This document shows, piece after piece, positions 1 through 5,919 of a stretch of DNA of 6,450 nt (its first letter is position 1; each line of letters opens with the position of its first letter). This DNA is from Deltaproteobacteria bacterium (GTDB lineage: Bacteria > Desulfobacterota > Desulfuromonadia > Geobacterales > DSM-12255). Position numbers and translations under genes: made by a program. The notes beneath the pieces are model-generated. The model did not search any database and was not told the DNA's origin. It was given only the letters and a program-made list of their open reading frames with translations. The stretch is from the NCBI GenBank assembly GCA_017861215.1, contig JAGFXN010000097.1:1-6450 (forward strand), given 5' to 3'.

Positions 1-23
1 TCGCCGCCGGGAATTTTATCAAC

Positions 24-59
24 AAACGCCCCACCACTCAAACGAGTGGTGGGGCGTTT
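24..59. terminator. Perfect 16-bp hairpin, probable bidirectional terminator
   Basis: The left arm 24-39 (AAACGCCCCACCACTC) is exactly complementary to the right arm 44-59, with a 4-base loop AAAC at 40-43. The stem is GC-rich and flanked by A residues on the left and T residues on the right, so it can act in both directions. It lies 66 bp beyond the stop codon of the minus-strand kinase/ATPase gene and probably ends that transcript. It could also end a plus-strand gene lying left of the window. The T tracts after the stem are short, so the strength as an intrinsic terminator is inferred. Confidence 0.8.
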
Positions 60-125
60 CGCGTTCCCCACCCGGTATTTTTTACTTTCTGGCTGTAAAG
101 GTCCTGAGTATAGCGGTCATCTCCC

Positions 126-1676
126 TCAAAACATCCCCAGATGTTCCAGTGCCTGGTCTACCATTTGTTCCGGTGAAAGGGTCGCATCAAGATGTATGAC
201 AACGCCTTCACTACTATCAGGTTCTTCAATCATTGAAGACTGCTGCACATAGACCTCCCAGGTGCCATCAGAGTACGAATAAGTCTCCTGCGCTCTGGTT
301 TCGAACCGTTTCCGTACGGTTTCCGGTGGACAGTCCAGTCTGAGTATGACCAAAGCACAGCCGGCGGTTCTCGTCAGCGTGGCAAAAGCATCACGATTGC
401 TGCGGCGAATAAAAGTACCGTCCAGCACCACGCTGTAGCCTTTCGATAGTTTCTCCCGAGCAAGATTCTCTAGCCGCTGATAAGTCTGACTGTTCCACTC
501 CGGTGTGTAGATATCCCCACCACGCTCACCAGGAGCAATACCAGCCATCCGTTTCCGCACAATATCCGTTGAGAAATGTTCTAAGCCCAATTGGAACGCA
601 AATTCAGCTGCCATGGAGCTTTTCCCGCACCCAGAGGGTGCGCAGGTCATTATCAAAGAGAAGGGAAACGTCTCCCGCAGGGCATATCCCCTGGAAAGTC
701 TGAAAAATTTCCTTGCCCTTTTGGTAGCGGCAAACTTCTCAATTTCCGGGATTCCTCCATCTTCCAGCCGGAAGCTTTCTACCTTGCCGCGGATAAAAGC
801 CCGGTTCGCGAGATACAGGGGCAGTACTTCCTGAATACCCCGGTCGCCGCTTGCAGCTATATACTCAGTCACAAAAAGGTCTGCCAGATCACGTCTGCCG
901 TGATTTTCAAGATCCATGACCATAAATGCTACGTCGGCAGCGGTATCGGTGAAGCGGAATTTTTCATTGAACTCAATACAGTCAAAAATATGTACCGTGT
1001 CATCCAGGCAGATATTCTCACTGTGCAGGTCTCCGTCACATTCCCGGATGAAGCCGTCGGCAACCCTGCTGCGAAACAGCTTTTCATCTTTCTGAAGGCG
1101 CTTTATGGCCCATGAACCAATCATTTCCAGGGTTTGCGATGATATGGTTCTCCCGAGATACGGTCTTGCCTGCTGCAGGTTTTCATCCCAGTTGGCCCGA
1201 ATCATTTCGACAGAACCAAAGAGATCAGTCCGGGGGCCACGCGCCGCAGCATCATGGAAACGTGCGACCAGATGTGCAATGTCAATAATGTCTGCAGGAG
1301 AGACCTTGTCCTCGTCGAGGAGCTTTGCCATCATCCGCTGCTCCGGCAGTCGGACCATTTTTACCGCATAATCAATTAATTGCCCGCGACCATTGATGGA
1401 TAGTCTCCTGTTATCGCCTTCTCTCAATTCCGCAATTCCCAGATAAATATCAGGTGAAAGACGGCGATTGAGACGCAGTTCTTCGTTGCAGTAGAAGCGG
1501 CGTTTCTCAAGGGTGGTAAAGTCAAGGAACCCGAAATCAACCGGTTTTTTGAATTTATAAACATGGGTATCGGTAAGAAAAAGCCAGGAAATATGGGTAT
1601 GCAGAAGAGTGACTGATGAGGTCGCATCAGGGTATGTTGATGGGCAGAGAAGCGCATCTATCTGGTACTGTTCCAT
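126..1676 (-). CDS. Fused aminoglycoside-phosphotransferase-like kinase / P-loop ATPase (COG2187-COG0645 type)
   Basis: 516 residues from the chosen ATG. The N-terminal part (about 1-330) resembles the COG2187 phosphotransferase-like domain. It has a catalytic-loop match GDLHSEN at 215-221 (Asp216, Asn221) and a metal-binding-like Asp232 in IFDCIEF. The C-terminal part (about 340-516) is a P-loop kinase-like ATPase of COG0645 type. It has Walker A APSGCGKSS at 346-354 (Lys352, Ser353), a STDIVRKRMAG segment near 369-379, and a Walker B-like VVLDGTF around Asp419. The architecture is known from bacterial proteins of about this length, but the substrate is not established; a small-molecule kinase acting in the cytoplasm is the reasonable guess. 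No signal peptide is seen. The reading frame is open to 1823, but ATG 1674-1676 is preferred because GAGG lies 6 bases upstream and the extra 49 residues look non-coding. Oddities: the usual His before the catalytic GD is Asp214, and the first Gly of Walker A is Ala346. Confidence 0.88.
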   Translation of the reverse strand: MEQYQIDALLCPSTYPDATSSVTLLHTHISWLFLTDTHVYKFKKPVDFGFLDFTTLEKRRFYCNEELRLNRRLSPDIYLGIAELREGDNRRLSINGRGQLIDYAVKMVRLPEQRMMAKLLDEDKVSPADIIDIAHLVARFHDAAARGPRTDLFGSVEMIRANWDENLQQARPYLGRTISSQTLEMIGSWAIKRLQKDEKLFRSRVADGFIRECDGDLHSENICLDDTVHIFDCIEFNEKFRFTDTAADVAFMVMDLENHGRRDLADLFVTEYIAASGDRGIQEVLPLYLANRAFIRGKVESFRLEDGGIPEIEKFAATKRARKFFRLSRGYALRETFPFSLIMTCAPSGCGKSSMAAEFAFQLGLEHFSTDIVRKRMAGIAPGERGGDIYTPEWNSQTYQRLENLAREKLSKGYSVVLDGTFIRRSNRDAFATLTRTAGCALVILRLDCPPETVRKRFETRAQETYSYSDGTWEVYVQQSSMIEEPDSSEGVVIHLDATLSPEQMVDQALEHLGMF

Positions 1677-1680
1677 GTAA

Positions 1681-1686
1681 CACCTC
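1681..1686 (-). promoter_or_regulatory. Ribosome binding site fixing the start of the kinase/ATPase gene
   Basis: On the minus strand GAGGTG is followed by TTAC and then ATG at 1676-1674. The GAGG core sits 6 bases from the start codon, which is good Shine-Dalgarno spacing. Neither the in-frame ATG at 1691 nor the far upstream start at 1823 is needed. This supports a 516-residue product. Confidence 0.7.
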
Positions 1687-1735
1687 GCCATCTGTCGGAG
1701 ACATCGATGAATTGACGTAGTGGGTAAGATAAATA

Positions 1736-1765
1736 TCCGGTCTGACTTAACGAATTCCGACCGGA
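1736..1765 (-). terminator. Weak inverted repeat across the end of the ferredoxin pseudogene
   Basis: TCCGGTC at 1736-1742 is complementary to GACCGGA at 1759-1765, giving a 7-bp stem with a 16-base loop that contains the pseudogene stop codon (1747-1749). On the minus strand it is followed by a T-rich but interrupted stretch (TATTTATCTT). It could be a weak terminator between the pseudogene and the kinase/ATPase gene. The long loop and missing clean T run make this uncertain. Confidence 0.25.
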
Positions 1766-2239
1766 AGATTGACCATCTGCACAAGTCTCTCGATGTAACG
1801 TGAATTAGTCTGGCGGCTTGCAAGAAGCTGTTTGGGGGGCGGGGGCCTGAGGATCACCCCCAGTATTGCGGCCATTACCCGGTGGCTAGTCAATGCCTGG
1901 TTGTCGAATATCAGGTTCTGCAGGCAGCCGCGTTCAATTGCCATCATTACAAGCCGGTGGGCCGTGTTTACGGGGGTGAGCACCCTTTCCCCGCGAGGAT
2001 TCGAGCTCAATAGCGCCGGACCGGCACGCCCTGACACATAGCCCGCACCCGAGGTAACGCTCCATGTCTAACTCCGCCTTTCTGCGGTTCTCCCTTGGAC
2101 CCTCCTTAGCCGCGTGCGTGACAGCTTCCAGTGGGCATGAGGCAGCGCATCTGCCGCAACCGAGGCACTTTTCATTCATGCATTTTGAGAGTGGTGTGAC
2201 ATGATGGGTGCCTGCACTGCCTTCATCTGTCCGGAGCAT
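1747..2239 (-). pseudogene. Broken 4Fe-4S dicluster ferredoxin, frameshifted and 5'-truncated
   Basis: Two minus-strand frames together encode the C-terminal part of a dicluster ferredoxin family. In the first frame is a full cluster motif, CLGCGRCAASCP (codons within about 2167-2132), then a second motif YLGCGLCVRACR (about 2056-2021). There the first Cys is Tyr (TAC at 2056-2054, one transition from TGC) and the usual Pro after the last Cys is Arg. About 10 codons later the recognisable protein continues one base over. It contains ERVLTPVNTAHR, LQNLIFDNQALTSHR and SRYIERL, as in family C-termini, ending at TAA 1749-1747. The shift falls near the CCCC run at 1989-1992; deleting one base there would give the join SSRERV. 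Related proteins, from memory, are several hundred residues long with a Cys-rich region upstream that is not readable here in one frame. The start given is the nearest in-frame ATG, not a proven start. An assembly error could explain the frameshift, but not the missing N-terminus. Confidence 0.75.
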
Positions 2240-2543
2240 GAATTTCCATCTGTTAATGCAGTATATCACCGGAGCAACAATGTACAAATTGCAAGGAAAT
2301 GAAGGTTGTCTATCATATATATTCGAGCCATTTGGCCGGAAAGTGCCGTTTATTGTTTCGGCAGTGGTCTGCTCCGTTGCCAATCTCTTTTCAGGTGGTC
2401 GTTTTGAGGCCGTCGGGCAGAGGTGGACTGTGCCATTGCTGTCGATAGAAAGTATGGTATAGCAGCAGTTGAAAAATAGGGTTTTGGTTTTCTGCCGGAA
2501 ATCAGCAAAATATGATATAACCATGTACAATGGGGTGTCGGGT
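2240..2543. other. Gene-free gap between the pseudogene and nikR; possible decayed pseudogene 5' end
   Basis: No intact gene is convincing on either strand. The minus frame of the ferredoxin remnant stays open upstream, but its residues show no family motif. In other minus-strand frames short fragments vaguely recall the Cys-rich segment that precedes the clusters in related proteins: NLHF near 2307-2296 and FVHCCSGDILH near 2289-2257. They are interrupted by stop codons. This suggests, weakly, that the gap is a heavily decayed 5' half of the ferredoxin gene. The nikR promoter presumably lies at its right end. Confidence 0.35.
2488..2516 (+). promoter_or_regulatory. Candidate nikR promoter
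   Basis: TATGAT at 2511-2516 is a fair -10 match. A 17-base spacing places a poor -35 (TTTTCT) at 2488-2493. Transcription would begin near 2523, leaving a leader of about 20 bases before the ATG at 2544. No clear NikR-type operator (inverted repeat with wide spacing) was found around it. A short CCAT/ATGG inverted repeat at 2521-2533 is the only symmetric element nearby. Confidence 0.22.
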
Positions 2544-2963
2544 ATGGGCAATACGGTCAGATTCGGGGTTTCATTAGACGAGAAACTGCTGCAGAGCTTC
2601 GATCAGTTGATTGAACTGAAGAGTTATATGAACCGTTCCGAGGCTATCCGCGATCTGATCAGAGCGTCGCTGGTAGAGGAGCGACTCGGCTCCGAAGATC
2701 AGGAAGCGGTCGGCACGGTGACACTGGTGTACAATCACCATGTGCGGGATCTCTCGGAAAAGCTGACCGAGCAGCAGCACTGCCACCATGACCAGATCGT
2801 TTCTGCGCTCCATGTGCATCTTGATGCCCATAACTGTCTTGAAGTCCTGATAATCCGCGGCACGGTGAAGGATATCAAGCATATCGCCAATGAGTTGATT
2901 GGCGTCAAAGGGGTGAAGCATGGCAAACTTGTCATGACAACCACCGGCGAAGAGCTGCACTGA
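2544..2963 (+). CDS. nikR: Nickel-responsive transcriptional regulator NikR
   Basis: 139 residues, the usual NikR length. Residues 1-45 form the ribbon-helix-helix DNA-binding part, with strand NTVRFGVSLDE and the conserved NRSEAIRDLIR at 30-40. The rest is the ACT-like nickel-binding tetramerisation domain. The ligands known from E. coli NikR (His76, His87, His89, Cys95) align with His79, His90, His92 and Cys98 in QHCHHD and LHVHLDAHNC, so nickel sensing should be intact. The conserved GVKHG at 123-127 is also present. In the family, nickel-bound NikR represses (sometimes activates) nickel uptake or enzyme genes; the target here is unknown. ATG 2544 is chosen because the protein then begins like other NikRs just before the first strand. 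In-frame starts at 2523 and 2469 would add unrelated residues. The Shine-Dalgarno is weak (GGGG at 2532-2535). No nickel transporter is adjacent. Confidence 0.95.
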   Translation: MGNTVRFGVSLDEKLLQSFDQLIELKSYMNRSEAIRDLIRASLVEERLGSEDQEAVGTVTLVYNHHVRDLSEKLTEQQHCHHDQIVSALHVHLDAHNCLEVLIIRGTVKDIKHIANELIGVKGVKHGKLVMTTTGEELH

Positions 2964-2998
2964 TGATCAGAAGGACCTCCTGAGCTTGAGAGAGGCTG

Positions 2999-3027
2999 TT
3001 CTGTCAAAACAGGGAGTGATGTATACT
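2999..3027 (+). promoter_or_regulatory. Candidate promoter for the DUF3187-ygiQ-HAD gene run
   Basis: TATACT at 3022-3027 matches the sigma-70 -10 consensus in five of six positions. The -35 is weak: TTCTGT at 2999-3004 at 17-base spacing, or CTGTCA at 3001-3006 at 15. It lies in the 99-bp gap after nikR, about 35 bases upstream of the next start codon. A small CTGTT/AACAG stem (2996-3000 with 3008-3012) overlaps the -35 region. No convincing terminator separates nikR from this site, so read-through from nikR remains possible. Confidence 0.35.
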
Positions 3028-3049
3028 AACGGTCGGACAATATCCCTTT

Positions 3050-3053
3050 GGAG
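3050..3053 (+). promoter_or_regulatory. Ribosome binding site deciding the DUF3187 start
   Basis: GGAG sits 9 bases upstream of ATG 3063-3065. An in-frame TTG at 3048 would overlap this site and has no comparable motif before it. The ATG start also puts the charged residues directly in front of the hydrophobic signal sequence, as expected. Confidence 0.6.
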
Positions 3054-3062
3054 TTCTTGCGA

Positions 3063-4067
3063 ATGAATAAAATACGCTGCTTGCTTTTCCTGCACCTGCT
3101 AATTCCGTCAGTTCTCTGCGCTGCCGATATGGAGATAACTCCTTTCAAGACCTTTAACCAGCAGCCGACGGTGCAGGTGTACGGCATGCCGCTCGATTCT
3201 TCGGCTGTCATCACTCCGTCAGGACGGTTGAACGTCGCATTAGTAGAGGATGTTGCCAGCTCTTACCGGAATAAGAGTAGAGCGGACGAGGAGCTGGTTT
3301 TTGACGGCGAGTCGTACCGGACCACTTTGGCAATCAAGTACGGGATTGGTGACAGGTTCGAGGTGGGACTGAATATCCCCTATGTCCTTTATAGCGGCGG
3401 CTTTCTCGACAGCTTCATTATCGACTGGCACGACACGTTTGCTTTGCCGCAAGGCGGTCGCGACAGAGCACCGAAAGGGGAAGTCATCTACAGCTATAGC
3501 AGAAACGGTGTTGAAAAACTCAAAATGGACAATTCCGGCTCCGGGGTCGGCGATATAAGTCTCACCGCCGGGATGAAACTTTATGCTTCTACCGATGCCT
3601 CCTCCAGAAAAAGTATCGCCCTCAGAGGTGATCTGAAGCTGCCGACCGGTAAGAGTTCTGCTCTGCGGGGGAGCGGCAGCACAGATCTGGCAGTTTCGCT
3701 CTGCGGCAGCATCAATAACTCTACCGAATGGGGCACTTTCGGCCTGTTTGGTTCAGCCGGTGCGCTGGCAATGACTGACAGCCAGGTGCTTGCCGACCAG
3801 CATAATAATTTTGCCGGTTTCGGAACTGTCGGTGCTGGCTGGGGACCCACCTCCTGGATCTCGTTCAAGGTGCAGCTTCATGCTGCCACCCCCTTTTATG
3901 CACACAGTTCGCTGAAGGAACTCAGCGACCCTTCGCTGTTGCTGGTAACCGGCGGGGCGCTCCTCTTTCCTGGCGATTATCAGCTTGATATCGGCGTCGC
4001 CGAAGATGTTGCCGTCGGCACTGCCCCCGATGTTACCTTCCACTTCGGCTTGAGCAAACTGTTTTAA
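3063..4067 (+). CDS. DUF3187 family protein, probable outer-membrane beta-barrel
   Basis: 334 residues. The N-terminus has two basic residues, a hydrophobic stretch at 6-18 and a likely signal peptidase I site after LCA (residue 20), so export is expected. The position before Cys19 is Leu, which argues against a lipoprotein. The family signature is clear around 111-133: SGGFLDSFIIDWHDTF followed by ALPQGGR. A LKLPTG at 181-186 and a GSGSTDLA at 193-200 also fit. Alternating-polarity segments rich in Gly and aromatics, and a C-terminal Phe (FHFGLSKLF), suggest an outer-membrane barrel; this is inference, since the family has no established function. It follows nikR by 99 bp and precedes the radical SAM gene by only 13 bp, so it is probably the first gene of a three-gene transcript. 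A porin or transport role is possible but unproven. Confidence 0.85.
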   Translation: MNKIRCLLFLHLLIPSVLCAADMEITPFKTFNQQPTVQVYGMPLDSSAVITPSGRLNVALVEDVASSYRNKSRADEELVFDGESYRTTLAIKYGIGDRFEVGLNIPYVLYSGGFLDSFIIDWHDTFALPQGGRDRAPKGEVIYSYSRNGVEKLKMDNSGSGVGDISLTAGMKLYASTDASSRKSIALRGDLKLPTGKSSALRGSGSTDLAVSLCGSINNSTEWGTFGLFGSAGALAMTDSQVLADQHNNFAGFGTVGAGWGPTSWISFKVQLHAATPFYAHSSLKELSDPSLLLVTGGALLFPGDYQLDIGVAEDVAVGTAPDVTFHFGLSKLF

Positions 4068-4080
4068 GTATTTTCATATT

Positions 4081-5919
4081 ATGAGCCATCTTCCCGCAAA
4101 TATGCAGGAGTCGCTGCAGCGCGGCTGGCACGAGCTCGATGTCGTTTTTGTCACCGGTGACGCCTATATCGATCATCCTGCTTTTGGTGTTCCGCTCTTG
4201 GCGCGCTGGCTGGAACACCACGGTTTCAGGGTCGGGATCATTGCTCAGCCCGACTGGCAAAATATTGACTCCTTCCGAACCCTTGGTCGTCCAAAGCTCT
4301 TTTTTGCGGTGACTGCCGGCGCGATGGACTCCATGGTCGCCCATTATACTCCCGCCGGCAAACTTCGCCATGATGATGCCTACACCCCTGGAAACCGTCA
4401 TGGTGCCCGCCCGAACAGAGCCACAATCGTCTACACCTCCTGCTGCAAGGCTGCCTACCGGGATGTCCCGGTCGTTATCGGCGGCATTGAAGCGAGCCTG
4501 CGCCGTTTTTCCCACTATGATTACTGGGGGGACAAGGTCAGGAGGTCGATCCTTTTTGACAGCAAGGCGGAGTTGCTGGTCTACGGCATGGGGGAGCGGT
4601 CGCTCCTTGCCATTGCGCAGCGACTCAAAAACGGAGAGGATTACAAGTCCGTCACCGATGTTTGCGGAACGGCTGTTGCAGCCCGTCCGGGACAGATTGA
4701 CTCTCTATATGTTGAAATACCGTCATATCAGGAGGTGGTTGCCGACAGGAAAAAGTACGCCGAAGCTTTCCGATTGGTCGCTCATGAGCAGAATCCCTAC
4801 TGCGGCAGAGCCATACTGCAGGGCCATGGTGACCGGGCGTTGCTGTGCAACCCCCCGGCAATGCCGCTGACATCAGAGGAACTTGACCTGCTCTATTCGC
4901 TTGAGTTCACCCGTCTGCCTCACCCCTCATATCAGGAACCGATTGCAGCCTGGGAGCAGATAAAAAGCTCGATCACCACCCATCGCGGCTGTAGTGGCGG
5001 GTGCTCGTTCTGTGCAATTACTCACCATCAGGGTAAATTCATTCAGTCCCGTTCGGAGCGCTCGGTATTACACGAGATTGAGAGAGTCGCTGCGCAGAAA
5101 TGGTGTCGCGGCAGCATCAGCGATATCGGCGGACCCACCGCCAACATGTTCGGCATGAAGTGCACCGCTCCTGACAGGGGGGAAAGCTGCCGCCGCGACA
5201 GCTGCCTGTATCCATCAATATGCCGCAATCTTTATCTGGCTGACAAGGAGTCGCTGAATCTTCTCAGGAAAGCGCGGAATCTGCCCGCTGTCCGCCATAC
5301 GGCAGTTGCTTCCGGAGTCCGTTTTGACCTGCTGCTGCGGCAACCGGGTTATTTTGCAGAACTGGTCGCCAATCATGTCGGCGGACTGCTGAAGGTCGCT
5401 CCCGAGCATCTCTGCGAGAACGTTGTCCGGATAATGCACAAGCCGGGGGAGAGGGTCTTTGCGGTTTTTCTGGAGATGTTCCGGCGCATGAGCCGCGAGG
5501 CGGGGAAACGGCAGGGGGTGGTGCCGTACCTGATTTCCGGTCATCCCGGGTGCACCATTAACGATATGGTTGATCTCGCGCTGAAGCTGAAAGAGTTCGG
5601 GCTGAGGGTAGAGCAGGTACAGGACTTCACGCCGACACCGGGTACGCTCTCTACCTGTATCTATTATAGCGGTATCGACCCGTTCAGCGGCGAGTCCGTA
5701 CATGTGCCGCGCGGGGCAAAGGAGAAGCGGCTGCAGAAGGCGCTGCTGCTGGCCCATCTGCCGGAGTCACGCAACGATGTGCTGGAGGCTTTGCGGGTCT
5801 GCAACCGGGAAGCGGATGGCGGCGTCGTATTCGGCAACGGGGCGGAACAGGGAGAAAGTCGCAATGGCAAGCAAACAGGTCGCGGCAAAAGTGCCCATTC
5901 TGTGAGATCAAGGAGATGA
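4081..5919 (+). CDS. ygiQ: YgiQ family radical SAM protein
   Basis: 612 residues. It opens with the family-typical N-terminal domain: LDVVFVTGDAYIDHPAFG at 19-36, VIGGIEASLRRFSHYDYW at 132-149, and LLVYGMGERS at 165-174. The radical SAM core follows, with the iron-sulfur motif HRGCSGGCSFC (Cys304, Cys308, Cys311) that binds the 4Fe-4S cluster used to cleave S-adenosylmethionine. A second cysteine group (Cys361, Cys370, Cys375, Cys381), typical of the family, may hold another metal site. LLKVAPEHLC at 436-445 and QDFTPTPGT at 514-522 are further family blocks. The substrate is not established. The last 30 or so residues are basic and low in complexity, probably disordered. The start at 4081 matches the family N-terminus, but no Shine-Dalgarno sequence precedes it; coupling to the gene ending 13 bases earlier may explain that. 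An in-frame ATG at 4102 has no better site. Confidence 0.93.
   Translation: MSHLPANMQESLQRGWHELDVVFVTGDAYIDHPAFGVPLLARWLEHHGFRVGIIAQPDWQNIDSFRTLGRPKLFFAVTAGAMDSMVAHYTPAGKLRHDDAYTPGNRHGARPNRATIVYTSCCKAAYRDVPVVIGGIEASLRRFSHYDYWGDKVRRSILFDSKAELLVYGMGERSLLAIAQRLKNGEDYKSVTDVCGTAVAARPGQIDSLYVEIPSYQEVVADRKKYAEAFRLVAHEQNPYCGRAILQGHGDRALLCNPPAMPLTSEELDLLYSLEFTRLPHPSYQEPIAAWEQIKSSITTHRGCSGGCSFCAITHHQGKFIQSRSERSVLHEIERVAAQKWCRGSISDIGGPTANMFGMKCTAPDRGESCRRDSCLYPSICRNLYLADKESLNLLRKARNLPAVRHTAVASGVRFDLLLRQPGYFAELVANHVGGLLKVAPEHLCENVVRIMHKPGERVFAVFLEMFRRMSREAGKRQGVVPYLISGHPGCTINDMVDLALKLKEFGLRVEQVQDFTPTPGTLSTCIYYSGIDPFSGESVHVPRGAKEKRLQKALLLAHLPESRNDVLEALRVCNREADGGVVFGNGAEQGESRNGKQTGRGKSAHSVRSRR

Noticed and set aside
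591..1115. Plus-strand open frame opposite the kinase/ATPase gene
   Set aside because: It is antisense to a gene with clear catalytic and Walker motifs, and its translation has no recognisable domain.
1677..1683. GTGTTAC (minus strand), resembling half of a NikR-type operator
   Set aside because: No matching GTAACAC half-site at suitable spacing was found, and the bases overlap the ribosome binding region of the kinase/ATPase gene.
1677..1823. N-terminal extension of 49 residues on the kinase/ATPase gene (minus strand, start at 1823)
   Set aside because: It overlaps the end of the ferredoxin remnant in another frame. The ATG at 1676 has a well-spaced GAGG, and the extension shows no family features.
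2208..2462. Plus-strand 84-residue open frame in the gap upstream of nikR
   Set aside because: No ribosome binding site, no recognisable motif, and partly opposite the ferredoxin remnant. The composition looks like chance.
5864..5905. Small plus-strand frame starting ATGGCAAGC inside the end of the radical SAM gene
   Set aside because: It is very short, lies inside a gene in another frame, and has no support beyond a start and a stop codon.
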